DNA of 64,000 nucleotides from Chalciporus piperatus (Eukaryota > Basidiomycota > Agaricomycetes > Boletales > Boletaceae), in NCBI GenBank assembly GCA_038093975.1, contig JBBPTG010000031.1, forward strand, positions 144,002 through 208,001, in the 5' to 3' direction. This document shows positions 12,199 through 23,273 of the stretch, piece by piece (position 1 is the stretch's first letter; each line of letters opens with the position of its first letter). The position numbers and the translations under genes are program-made. A model generated the notes under the pieces. It saw only the letters and a program-made list of their open reading frames with translations. It was not told the origin of the DNA and did no database searches.

Positions 12199-13935
12199 TC
12201 ATCGATACGTCGTCGAGTCCTGAAGACGCCACCGTCGAAGGGGACCCCACCACCACATTGATGACCCCGCCGCTTGTGCTTCTGCGTCCACGGGCATAGG
12301 CAGGCCATCCGTAGTCGGTCGTGCCTGATCTCTGTTCCGATGTCGAAGTCGCTGATCCCGTTCTCGTTCTCGCCGTCGTCGTTCCGAAGAAGATGGGACG
12401 TCCTTCCATTCTTCATCCTCCCCCTCCCCCTCCACTTCCTTTTGGGTTGTCTGCTGCACCATCTCCATCTCTTCCCTCCGCTCGCGCTCTGCCTCACGTA
12501 GCCTGTAACTCCCAAGGCCCCATCCGACAACCTCTGTCCTGAACTCGTCTGTATTCCGCTCCGCTTCCCGTCCCCACACCTCGCGCGCACGTTGACCGCG
12601 TTCGATCGCCTGTGTATGCGCCGCAGTAAGGTGCTCGTGTCGTAGGCGTGCATACCATTGCTGGACAAAGTGTACGGGATGCCAAAGCGCAGCGACGAAG
12701 GTCGACGAACTTGCACCGACCGAGGCCGTTGCTTCGCGGGACTGGGTACTAGACACGCTCTCAGTGCGCTCCTGCGAACTGGAGCGTTGGCCACCATGTC
12801 CAAGCTGATCTACCCAAGCACCCGGCTTGAGAGCACCAGTGACGCCTTTCCATACCGAGCGCGCCTTTTCACGCTGCTCTTTACGGCGCTGTTCGCGAAG
12901 TTGACGTTTCTTCTGACGCTTCGATTCCCGCCGGAGAAGTTCTTCGACTTCACGAACTCCCATGCCTGCACCTACCCACCACCACCAACCAAGGAAACTC
13001 TGCCAAAGTGTAACGGCCCACATGAGTTTGGGCATCCAGGTGTATTGGTCCTGTTTGGGTATATAAACGAAATTGAGAGTCGTCGATATGACGGCGAGAA
13101 TGATCGCGCCAGCGCCAAAAGCGGCTGTCCCACCGTCTGTTCGCCAAGCTTGACGACGGTTAACGAGGAAGCCCCAGATGATGAGAGCGGACGTGAATAG
13201 GAGGGATAATGCAGCATTGCATACGTTACGCGTGCCTTCAGATACGGTAAGGACACTATTGCCACACATGACGGGGAGAAGCTGCATGACCGCTGAAATG
13301 ATGGCAAGTGGACCTATGGCAAGGAAATGAGCGGCTGGTCCGACGGGGCCGGGGACCAAGAAAAGACGAAGCGAATACTCACCTAACAAACCAAATATGA
13401 GTCGAGCCTCTAGAGATGAGGGATACAAGAGGGTCAAAAAGTGTATATGGGTGATCTAGGAAGGTGTGAGAAAGGCAGGGAGAGAAGGGGAAAGGCAGAC
13501 CTGAACAACAACGGATGTGGTTGCGTTCATGACGACCCAGGTTGCACTCTCTGCAGGAGACCACCTGTGCTGATAAGCAACTGTGGGATCTGTCGAGTTA
13601 AGGGTATAGTTGGTCGAGGGCATGTCGACAGCGAGGTAGCTAAGCATGTAAGGCCAATGTTGGCTCTGCTGGATTGTGGTGGAGAATATGACATAAAGGG
13701 TAGCGACGAGGGATATGAGGAGGGTGGTTACGCCTGTCAACTGTAGAACGTAGTTGGTTCGAGCGAGGGGCCAATGGTACTGGGCTGTGAATATGAGGTG
13801 GAGGAGGAGGACGGATGCGAGGGTGAGTACGATTCCAGTGAGGAGGATTTGGACAGGGAGAGATTGAGCGAATGGGGGACGGAATCTGAGGATTGGATCG
13901 TTGGTGTAGGGGGTATTATCTGACTGCTGGGCCAT
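12199..13935 (-). CDS. Fungal multi-pass membrane protein with basic/acidic cytosolic tail
   Basis: Three exons: about 13502-13935, a short exon near 13387-13457 (ITHIHFLTLLYPSS...), and a long last exon ending at 12199. I place the start at the ATG at 13935 (MAQQSDNTPYTND), which sits in a good GCCATGG context; an ATG at 13980 would add 15 hydrophobic residues but lies inside a dispersed repeat. I count about seven hydrophobic segments, for example VQILLTGIVLTLASVLLLHLI and AIISAVMQLLPVM, followed by WQSFLGWWWWVGAG and a long charged tail (KRQKKRQLREQRRKEQREK, later EGEGEDEEWKD). I do not recognise a named family. The topology resembles uncharacterised fungal seven-TM proteins; transport or receptor roles are both possible. 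Confidence 0.7.
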
Positions 13936-13969
13936 GGCTGGGCAGAGGAAGAGCAGACATCCATACACT

Positions 13970-14104
13970 AATGTCTCCATCACCGCGACAGCAAAACAAC
14001 ATAAAACGTCACACCGTCACGCTCTTGGCCCTCTTGGCCTCTAAAATTATACATACCTCCAAATTTATTGTAAATTTATCGCAATTTATCACACCGAGCA
14101 TGTC
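13970..14104 (+). repeat. Dispersed repeat, copy A
   Basis: This stretch shares a long gapped match with 27037-27132 on the opposite strand. Both begin AATGTCTCCATCACCGCGAC, contain GTCACACCGTCAC and end in AATTTATC...CAATTTATCA followed by CCGAGCATGTC. Copy A carries about 40 extra bases (CTCTTGGCCCTCTTGGCC and following). It lies between the start of the membrane-protein gene and the BCS1 relic. Confidence 0.65.
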
Positions 14105-14135
14105 GGCGGAGCGTCGGAGATCAAAAGTTAAATGA

Positions 14136-15377
14136 GTGTCACCGGCAACTGCCAACTTGTGTGCCTCCTCACTGACTGTGTTGCTCACTCGTCGTACTAG
14201 AATTTTGACCCGTGATCATAACGTTCTCACAGAGATGATCCAACAGGCTAGGAAGGAGTACCAAAAGGTTCAACAGGACTCGATCACTATCTATCCAGTA
14301 GAATTGGAGGGTGCGTCTGTTCTCAGAAAAAGTCTTGGGTGCACTTGCTAAGAATACGATTTGCAATAGTGACAGCTGGAGGGAAATTGCCACACGTCCT
14401 AAGCGTCCCCTCAATTCCACTGTCCTCAACCCGGGCGTGGTCGATCTCGTTCTTGGAGATGCTCGTGATTTCCTTGAAAGCAAGCAATGGTGATCGTGAC
14501 ATCCCTTTCCGTTGAGGATATCTTCTTGTATGTCCTTTTTGACTTCCATACATAGTATCGCTTGATGTCTACATTGTTTCTCTGGCTCAGTCCGGACTAG
14601 ACGATACCAGCCTCATTGAGCTTATCTTTGAACTCCCCGAGCGCTGCATCGCCCTCATGGAAGACATCAACACCGCCTTCCACCACAGTATCAATCGTGA
14701 AACCCCCGCACCCACAAAACTCCCTGAGCATCAAGATTCCGATGAAGAACAACCATGTGATGGACCTCCGAGCCCCAACAGCGGTGGCGGTATCTCACTC
14801 AGCAATATGCTCGACGGTATCGCAGCTCAAGAAGGTCGTATTCTCTTCGCTACCATGAACAAGTACAACGTGCTCGATCCTGCGTTGTGTCGACCTGGTC
14901 GGTTGGATCTCCACATCCAGTTCAAGCATGCGAGTCAATACCAAGTCGAGGAACTGTTCAAGCGCTTCTACGCACTTCCGTTATCTAAGCTTGCTGCAGA
15001 AGCAGAGACGGCGAAGACGAACAAGGTTGAATTGGAGAAGAGCGAGAGTGGGAGTGGGAGATTCAGGGTTTGAAGACGCTCCGGTCAAAGACCTCATTGA
15101 TCTCGCTTCCGCGTCCTCCATCCTCTTCGGCTTCTGTTGTCTCAGAGAAAACCGATGCGGAACCCCACGCCCCAGTCCGCCGAGCACCAACCTTCACCGG
15201 CATCTCTCACAGTATCCGTGCACCTCAATTGTTCCCCTACGGAGTCACCAAATCGCTGCTCAATTCGCTGCCTCCGTCCTTGACCGACAGTTTTCGATGG
15301 CTAGTCTGCAGGGGTTCCTCATGACGCGTAATTCTCAAACGTGTCACGTGGGTGGAGGTGGCACAGCTCTTGAATGA
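14136..15377 (+). pseudogene. BCS1-like AAA ATPase relic, P-loop missing
   Basis: Pieces of a BCS1-type AAA protein follow each other in the correct order but not in one frame. They are: LTRDHNVLTEMIQQARKEYQ; after an intron, REIATRPKRPLNSTVLNPGV and ARDFLESKQW; then DRDIPFR, a TGA, and GYLL; then DVYIVSLAQSGLDD, LPERCIALMEDINTAF (Walker B region), RILFATMNKYNVLDPALCRPGR (sensor-1 and Arg-finger region), and finally DRQFSMASLQGFLM. Between GYLL and DVYIVS the whole Walker A segment is absent, and the N-terminal BCS1 domain and membrane segment are missing. Functional fungal relatives are membrane-bound mitochondrial translocases or members of large paralogous families. The in-frame stop, frame changes and lost P-loop mean this copy cannot be an active ATPase. 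Confidence 0.75.
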
Positions 15378-15383
15378 ATGTCG

Positions 15384-15668
15384 TCAGTACAAATGAAATG
15401 AATCAAACAAAAGCGGGACCAACAATGAAGGTCTTGTAGCGGATAGGAATCCTGCCACCACCGCGGCTCCTGCGAAAACAGCGCACATGCGTAGGTTGTG
15501 GGCCGTGACGATGTATAAGTCTCCATTAGGGCCAATGGTACTATGAGGAACCTCCAGGTCAGAAGGCTTCAGCGCACGCTCAATGTTGATCTGAAGCTCA
15601 CGGCGCTTCAGGATGCAGCGCTTGATATACCGCGTGGCCAGTGTAGATATGTGTGGGTTCGGGAACAC
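15384..15668 (-). CDS. Possible small hypothetical protein
   Basis: A 94-codon frame starting MFPNPHISTLATRYIKR with a basic N-terminal half (KRCILKRRELQINIERAL) and one hydrophobic stretch near the C-terminus (MCAVFAGAAVVAGFL). It lies tail-to-tail with the BCS1 relic. Composition is protein-like and could fit a small membrane protein, but I recognise no family, and a chance frame is a real possibility. Confidence 0.25.
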   Translation of the reverse strand: MFPNPHISTLATRYIKRCILKRRELQINIERALKPSDLEVPHSTIGPNGDLYIVTAHNLRMCAVFAGAAVVAGFLSATRPSLLVPLLFDSFHLY

Positions 15669-16515
15669 TGTCGGGTTGGTGGACCGAAAGTTCTCAGCAA
15701 ATCCTCTCGGATGTGTAATAACAAAAGAACGATTTGCTCATCGCGACACCCGCGTCGCTCAATCCTACTAACGTGAAACATGTGGGCCGTCGAGTCATAT
15801 ACAAAGCAATCAATCCAACATACTGCTACAGTAGTACTAGTGTCAGAATATTCACTAGCTATCCAATCATACAAATTTATGCACCCTGATATTTTCATCC
15901 GACAAATAGCAAATCTTACCACTTCAAGCTTCAAGCATCAAAATGTTCCTTGATCAGCCAGAAGCCAACCATGGACACATCCCTCCTTGGCCCAAGATCA
16001 ACCCGGCGAGGCATCAGCGGTAATCAACACATCGATGATCTCAACCACGATTACCTGTCGAATACGGATAACGTCCGGCGGTGAGAGAAAGGATACGATG
16101 CGAAAGAGAATATCTTCTGGAAGGTGTGTGAGTCCTGACATCCTGGAAGCTCAGTGGCAGAGTCGTAAGACCGCGTTGTTGTCAGTGTAATACTCGTGAT
16201 CGGTCCGGCCCGGACTTCGTTTGAAGTTTAGTTGTGAAAGCTGTTTTTCTGTGTCCTCGAGAGACATTTCTAATTGCGTGAAGCCTGGTCACGATAAGCC
16301 TGTGCTATCGCGATAGATGAACACCGAATGAAAGATAGACTGACACCAGCTAAACGTCGGACTTGAATTTATACTTGCAACCCGATTCACAATCAACAGC
16401 TTGTTACAGAACCAAAAGTGAAAACTGGCATATGAGATTTCTTCTTAGCTTAAGGGAGACGAAAGGAACAATATCCGCTCGAGGTCATGTAACAGCGCGA
16501 TCATCAACAGCGAAT
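15669..16515. other. Intergenic region, no clear gene
   Basis: Short frames only. One stretch around 15973-16135 reads MDTSLLGPRS...NDYLS-like and then in a shifted frame EKGYDAKENIFWKV, which might be a decayed gene fragment, but I cannot name it. Confidence 0.3.
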
Positions 16516-17479
16516 CTACGGCATTGGCCGACCAGCTCTGATCGCCTTTGCAGCCTCGCTTTGTGCCTCATCCCGAAGATACCTGTCATAGATCTTCTGA
16601 AGATGTCCCCGGTCCTACAACACCATCAGTCCAAATCAAGGACACTCGCTCAAACACTCACGCTTGTCGTATTTAACACGCTATCCCTCGTGGCCAACTT
16701 CTCCGAATACGCCTTCCACGCCTGACTAGCAGCCTCGGCTTCGTACCCACGATGCTCCTTCAAGAGATACTCTCTCGCAGCCCACGGTGCGATCATGACG
16801 TCCACGAGCGAGAACGCTTCGCCGAGGAAATAAGGACCTTTGACCTCCTCCGCGAGCTTACGTTGACCCTCGTACAATTCCGCACGCGCAGCGTCTTCCT
16901 TCTCCTTACCCTGCGCCATCAACAAGCGCTGCCACGCAGGGAGAATATTTTTGCTCGTGTGATCGATCCAGATACGAACGCGAGCACGATCATATGGGTC
17001 GGCGGGGAGCAGGCTGGGAGTGCAAGATGGGTAGGCGTCCTCGAGGAACTCGCAGAGAACGATCGATTCATAGAGGGCTTTACCGCGGTATTCGACCGCT
17101 GGTACGAGTCCTTTAGGGTTAATCTCTGTCCCCGCATTCAGAAGCCGTTAGATCGAGTACCATATCCGAGACGATCCGACGCACCGAGGAAGTATTTCTC
17201 TTTCTTGTACGGATTGACTTCCTTGTATTGGTATGGAATCTTCTTCTCCTCGAGGGCGATCCATACTCGCTGGTTAAAAGGACAGAACTACATCCGCGAA
17301 GGCCAGGCGAGAACCGTGAATATCCAGATCATGATGACGGTTCTTCAGTCCGGGATAACGAAGTCACTTACCCATCCTGACCAGAACACCAGATCCTGAG
17401 GATCCTGGTGTTTATTAACTGTTTCAGCCGCTTTATCTGTCGCAACAGGATGAATATCTTCGTCTGGGACACGAGCCAT
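16516..17479 (-). CDS. Glutathione S-transferase, omega-type (Cys-GST)
   Basis: Four or so exons join into one protein of about 250 aa: MARVPDEDIHPVATDKAAE, then FWSGW, then FCPFNQRVWIALEEKKIPYQ. The CPFNQR motif places a catalytic cysteine at the N-terminal cap of the thioredoxin-like domain, the hallmark of omega-class GSTs (dehydroascorbate/thioltransferase-type chemistry) rather than Tyr/Ser GSTs. NPKGLVPAVEYRG holds the cis-Pro that binds the glutathione backbone, and ALYESIVLCEFLEDAYP ends the domain. The helical C-terminal domain includes GPYFLGEAFSLVDVMIAPW, with the conserved N-capping Asp. The last exon ends at TAG 16516-16518. Start chosen as the only ATG preceding the GST fold after splicing. 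Confidence 0.87.
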
Positions 17480-17987
17480 GATTCAGAATGAGATACCAAG
17501 TTGATAAGTTTCAGCGAGAGGGGTATTACACAGGGCGCCTTTATGCGATGACGCAAATCAATCCCACGCAATCCCAATTGGTCATCAAGTACTCCTGTTC
17601 GGACAGCTAGTATGTGGACCGAGACAGGTCGTATCCAAGGAAACCCAGAGGGCAGGAGGGGACTTGGAATCCATGAACTTGCTTGAAGGATGTGTTGAAT
17701 TGGAGCGCCGGTCAGTAGGGTGCATTGTCTACTTATAATGACTACTCGGCACACCTTTTGCCTCGAGGCTCCTCGAGGGGGCCAGGCTGTTTTGAAGTAC
17801 TTCGGAGCCTGTCTTCCATCACTTCCTGTGCAGTCGAGCGAGGAGACTCGGAGCATTGAGCAGGCTGTCCAGAACAAGTCCAGAATCCATTACGTGAGAA
17901 GAACCCTCAAGCCAGCCCCTTGTCTACAACATGGTCCATATTCAAGTGCCAAGTCGACACGAAGGAAGAGGTATTCAAGTCTGAGTT
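17480..17987. other. Intergenic region, no gene seen
   Basis: Upstream side of the GST gene and downstream side of TRAPPC11. No frame with conserved features was recognised. Confidence 0.4.
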
Positions 17988-20900
17988 TTATGGGAGAACT
18001 AAAATTGTATGCACATCCCCCGCCTGCTTACCATCCTCCTCCCCCTTCCGTCTCTCAAACCGTACATCGATCACCTTCAACACATCACCCTCACCTTGTC
18101 CCTGCCCCTGCCCCTGACCATCCCCACCACTACCTTCCTCACCTTGTGCCCGTGCACCCCTCTGATCGACAACCCTCACACTCGGCACCTTGACATACCC
18201 ACACTCGATCGGAATAATATTCCAACTCATTTTCTCCTCCCCACCCGGTAAAATCATCGGCAACCTCCCACTCCTCAACCCCGCCACCACGAACCCGTCG
18301 AGTGGGGTAGGATCGAGAGAGACGCTCACCATCGCCGTCCGACTCGGATGGTGGTTTCGTACAGTGAGGTGCATGGACGCGGGAGTGTGTAGCTTGGCAG
18401 TGGTGGGGACGCTGAGAAGGGCGACGAGATTGTCGCGAGGGGGACGGAGGAGAGGGAGGGGAATGCGTGTCTCCGTACGCGCTCCATTCGGTTGTCTGTG
18501 CGTTGTCGTGTTAGAGCGCCTGGGTAGAGGTGTCGGCGAAAGGATATATGGACACGTACTTTCGCCACGTCAAGACATACTCACCCGGTCCGACCAAGAC
18601 CTCGCCATTCGCCATCTCGTTCTCAGTAGGTGTCACCGATATACGACAAACATCCGAAAATCGATCACCTTGGCGATATTCTGCATATTGGACCTCCGTC
18701 AGAGAAACATCCTCACCCTCGAGCCGATAGCACACTGACCAAGGGAACACACCAGAGGTCCGTTGCCTTGGGGGTTCAAGGTATCACTCAACAATCTGGC
18801 ATTCTTTCTTTCCTGTGTTCAGAATCAGGATCAGGACCGGTCTCCAAGAAAACAAACGGTGCCTTACCATCCTCTGTAAAAACACGGACTCCAGAAATAT
18901 CTCACGTGGCGCTACACATTCTACAACCGTCGTAACCACCGCCTCCCCACCAACCGAATCGTTCGACCCGCCTTCAAACACTGACAGATCTGCGAGGGCA
19001 GGCGGGGGATGTAACGCACGCAGGTAAGTCACGTCCTGAGTCACGACGAACGCGCGCGACACGGGTATGACGAGCGTTCGTAGGATCTCGCACGTATCAC
19101 GACTCGACTCCGACTCTTGTTCCAACTCCGACTCGGATGTCTGTACCTCTCCTTTGCTCGGCGGGCTGGATTGAACGGAGATGTCGATGGTCCGATCGCC
19201 TGGCGCACCACCGCAGGTAAGAAAGATCGTGTCGACGAGTTCGGCACCTGGGGCTACAATCCCAAACTTGACACCCTTGACGAGCCCGGACGACCTCTCG
19301 CCTTCGTGTCCGACTTTGATAGATTGGACTGCACACGGTGTGAATGAGGACAAGAGATGACGAGTGATAAAACAAGGACCGGGGTGCAAACGTACCTGCC
19401 TCATCGACCTCGGTAGGTTGCAACAACACATCAACAACCACGTCTAGCTCCCGATCATCCATATTCTTAATTCTGATGGGGATCGGGTACTCCTCGTCCA
19501 AGAGCGCTGGCTTCGTTTGGTCAACAGTGACCGAGAGCTGGTGTGGGCGATGTCGGACGCTGTATCACATCATTCAGGTTCAACGAAGCCAGCACAAAGA
19601 AGGGCACTCACACCACGCTGGAGTAGTCGTCCCGACACACAGGAAGGAACGACACAGGTTGAATGGAGCTAAGCCAGCGCGGGACGCTGCGCGTCGATTC
19701 GCGTGCACCACACGGTTCGTGTGGGAGCTCGATCGTCCAACTGCCTTCTCGAAGAGTAATGACAATGCGCGAAACCTATGCATCAATGAGTCTTTTCACC
19801 TGCCGAACGTATGTGGGTCACGCACACTAAGTATTCCAGGAACGTCGGAAGACTGTGTTCCCGACAGGATGAGCTGATCGCCCGGTTTCCACCTCAAATG
19901 AGCCTTGATCTCTTCAGACTGTGCCTCTGAAGCCGCTGCCTGGATCTGACCGAGCCGAACGAGCCGAACAGGGCCCGTGTTCGCCTCAGGATCGTGACGA
20001 ACGACGACAGGCAGATAGGCTCCCGAGAAGGTGATTGAAATCGAGGCAATTGGCAAAACAGATATCTCCACGTTTGGCGGAGTGGCCAATGAGAGTTGGA
20101 ATGCGGCCTCCTCTCCCACTCGGACTTCAAATTTCCAAAACACGACCGAGGTATTCACTGCACAAAACCATCAATGATCTCGTCCAAACACTTCCTTTCC
20201 CGATACGCACGGATAGGCTCAGACTCCTTGAGATCGACAATGAAAACTTGATCTACATTGAACGGAACCGAATTCTAGGACTCAATAATCAGTCAACGTC
20301 TTGGCCAACACATCACTCTGAACCAAACAAACCTTGAGAAGAGTCACCAGCTCATTCTGCCACGGCGCCGCTTCGTCAAAGTCACCTGTGAATAGCTCCA
20401 TCAGTTTTCAAGAAGAACGGGATCAATTTTGCAAATAACCATATCCAATCATCTCCACCAACAGCTTCACCATGAGCTCCATGTCCCCCAGTTTCTGCGC
20501 GCATGCATACCAAGTCGGGAAGAGCGGTCGTAGCATGGCGTTCCATTTTTCTCTACGATACGTTTTGGCTATGCGTTCGAAGAACCTACGGCCCCGGTGA
20601 TCTCAGTTCGGAGATACGGCGTTAGAGAAGATGTTCTCACCGGATGGCCATTTCGAACTTTCCAGACTCGTAGTACGTATGTGCGATGCGACACGCGATC
20701 CACAACGTTAATCTCCCTTGACTCGCAGTCGAACTATATTTCTTGAACAGCTCGTACGATTTCGTATACAGCTACACACCCAACGTACGTCAACGTCCTT
20801 GATTCCGAAGAAAACAAAGCAGCGAAACCACACCTCCAAGATTATCGTCAAATGATCCACCTTCTTCTCGTTGGCGAACCCAGGCGCCGCACTCGCGCCC

Positions 20901-22655
20901 TGAGACACGCTCTCGCTCGCCAAAAACCGCTCTCGCCGAGCTTCCGTACATCGTGCCGCCATGTAAAAGTAATGACCAGGGTGTTGCAATGCGTGACTTG
21001 GGTTCAATCCGAGCGCTCGGACGGCGTCGAGATCAAGTGAGGCACCCCCAGGTCCAACTGCCGGTGTGAGTGGTGTGTGGGAAGGGAAAATGAGCGTGGA
21101 ACGTGAGCCTTGCTCGAGCAGCTCTGCGAGCACGCGGTGTCTAAAATCAAAATTGAGTCCATGATGAGAACGTTAGGAGTGAAGTTAGGACCTACTGCCG
21201 TGCCATCCAACTCCAGTACTCGAACGTCTCCTCGCCGATTCCCCAACCACGTGAGAAATCGGCGAAACGACGCATGTGGAGATTATGGTTCGATAGAGCG
21301 AGCGCATATTCATTATTATAAAGGTATAGCTTCGTGATCTAGATGATGTTAGAATGAGCTCTCAAACACCAAAATCTCCTGGTTTAGGTATCACCTTAAA
21401 GTTGATAGTATCAGCTAGAACCTTGGCCTCCGCCCATCGTTTCGTTCGAGGGGGCAGGATCGCGGTTGACCCAAACATGATCATCAATGTCGTATATGCG
21501 TCCTGATAGTGTCTAAATCGCTTCAGAGAAGGGGAAAAGCGTGGAGGGAAGCAACACACTTGAGCGCGACTTCGTCTTCACCTCTGAATTCCGCGAAACA
21601 CGCCATTTTGTATTCATATCGGACTGTCCATCCTTCGGGGCGGAGCGGACGCGTACTCGCAGCCCCTACGGGTATCAGAGGGGCAGGGTTGTATGATGAC
21701 ACCGATTGCGAATGTCTATTACGCTTCCGGCGGACACGCTTGGAATGTGAAGTGTAGTACTCCACGGCCGAGTCGTACAATGCGTCTTGCAGACTGAGAA
21801 AATCAGTCAAACAGGCGAGAAGAAACGACGTGAAACTACCTTTGAACAAACTCGTTCAACTCCGCTAGGCTGACGGGGCTCAAGACGAAAAGTGCTGCCC
21901 GAGAATCCAGACCACTTTGCTTTCTAATGTAAGATAACCGACTGTCCAGTGAAGGATCATCTGGAAGGGAAACAATTTGATTCGAAAATATCAAGGGAAG
22001 CTTGATACGCACCTAGCATTCTCCTGCTCGCAACCAACACGACCGTGAATTTGATTCCTCGTTCGTTCAACGTCTTCTTTCTCTGAGCAATCTCAGCGCT
22101 AAGCTCTGCATCCCTCCTCCGTTCCTCATCCGCTCTTTCACGTTCGTGATCTGGGTTCGGTGGATCAAGGGGTGACCGAGGTGTCATATACGGAGCCTCA
22201 AACAATCTCAAGAAGAGGACAAACACGCTCGGTACAAGTGCAGTATGTTTTCGTATCCATATCGGTGCTATCAGACCATCCGGATACAGTGGTGACGTGG
22301 GTGTGAGTGGGGAGAGCGGAGAGTGAGCGGATGAGTAGGAAGGGTCTTCGGGTGGTACGAGTCTTCGTGGTGGGAATCGAATATTTTTGTCTACAAAGAC
22401 CGTCTGGAATGATGTGTTTCGTTCGGGTGACCATATTGAGGGTCTGAGCTGAGATTGGAGGGTATCGCGGAGGCGAGAGATGAGGAGTGCGAACGGGTCC
22501 TGCGACTTTGCGGGCGGTGGCTGGGACAGTTGAGGTGTACTAGTTCGAGTGGAAGGTGGTGAATTTGGAGTGACTGATGGATTGCTACCACCGAGACCGG
22601 CAACAAACATGACTGGTGATAACTGCGCGAGCAGCTCGACGGGATACGAATTCAT
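17988..22655 (-). CDS. TRAPP complex subunit 11-like (foie gras / Gryzun)
   Basis: A large multi-exon gene. The N-terminus MNSYPVELLAQLSPVMFVAGL matches the start of TRAPPC11 proteins, and conserved blocks follow: DKNIRFPPRRLVPPEDPSY, YPDGLIAPIWIRKHTALVPS and VFVLFLRLFE. The foie gras domain is visible as RYEYKMACFAEFRGEDEVAL (exon near 21523-21849) and NPSHALQHPGHYFYMAARC (near 20940-21050). The C-terminal exon has LTVRNHHPSRTAMVSVSLDP and GEEKMSWNIIPIECGYVKVP, as in the Gryzun region, then an unusual Gly/Gln tract (GQGQGQGQGEG), ending at TAA 17988. TRAPPC11 belongs to the TRAPPIII tether acting in ER-Golgi transport and autophagy. The reading frame stays open upstream of this ATG to a possible acceptor, so a longer N-terminus cannot be excluded. 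Confidence 0.85.
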
Positions 22656-23273
22656 TGCCGGCGAGGTTGTGGATATCGTGCCAGTGGTAAAGGTGAGTTG
22701 CGGGTGTGATAGTTCACTACAAAGACCGTGGTCATCGCGCTAAGGAACAAACGCGAAGGGGGTTGATCACACTCACCAATGGTGCGGGTCCGGAGAACTG
22801 ATCGTGACTTTAGATTGACAAAGCTACGTCGAATCCACAGAGGCAGTAAACCAAGTCGTCGCCGTTGTCCAATGTTCACGACTACGAGAGGCGTATGTAT
22901 GTCGCTGGCGTCGACGATGATGAGCGCGACTGACGATCGAGACTTTCCATTCCCGGATATGTCGTCTTGGGTGATTTCACGTGGGAAATTCCGAGTCTAT
23001 CAGATCCCAACTTTGTCCACCTTTTTTGTCCACCTTTGACTGTCTATGAAGAGAATTAGCATTGCAGGTGAATTAGTACTAGTGTTGGAATGAATGGACA
23101 AGGGCTACAAGGACAAGGACAGCATCCGTCCGACTCTCTCGCTAGGATAAGCTTGACAAAGTACCAGACCCCCTATCCCAAGTCGACCACGACGTCATCC
23201 TCCACCTGAGACCGTATATAACAACCCTACCCCTCCTATCTACAACTTTATCGTCTCACAAAATAACATCATC
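22656..23273. other. Intergenic region between TRAPPC11 and metallothionein
   Basis: Divergent upstream regions. On the minus strand, frames at about 22660-22995 look partly exon-like (LIIVDASDIHTPLVVVNIGQ), could be 5' sequence of the TRAPPC11 transcript or a relic, and end exactly at the TRAPPC11 ATG. On the plus strand a TATATAA box lies near 23214, about 60 bp before the metallothionein ATG. Confidence 0.4.

Noticed and set aside
12093..12803. Alternative frames overlapping the last exon of the membrane protein
   Set aside because: They are out-of-frame shadows of an Arg/Glu-rich coding exon.
13936..13983. Upstream start for the membrane-protein gene
   Set aside because: It lies inside the dispersed repeat and depends on a weaker context; the ATG at 13935 has a better context.
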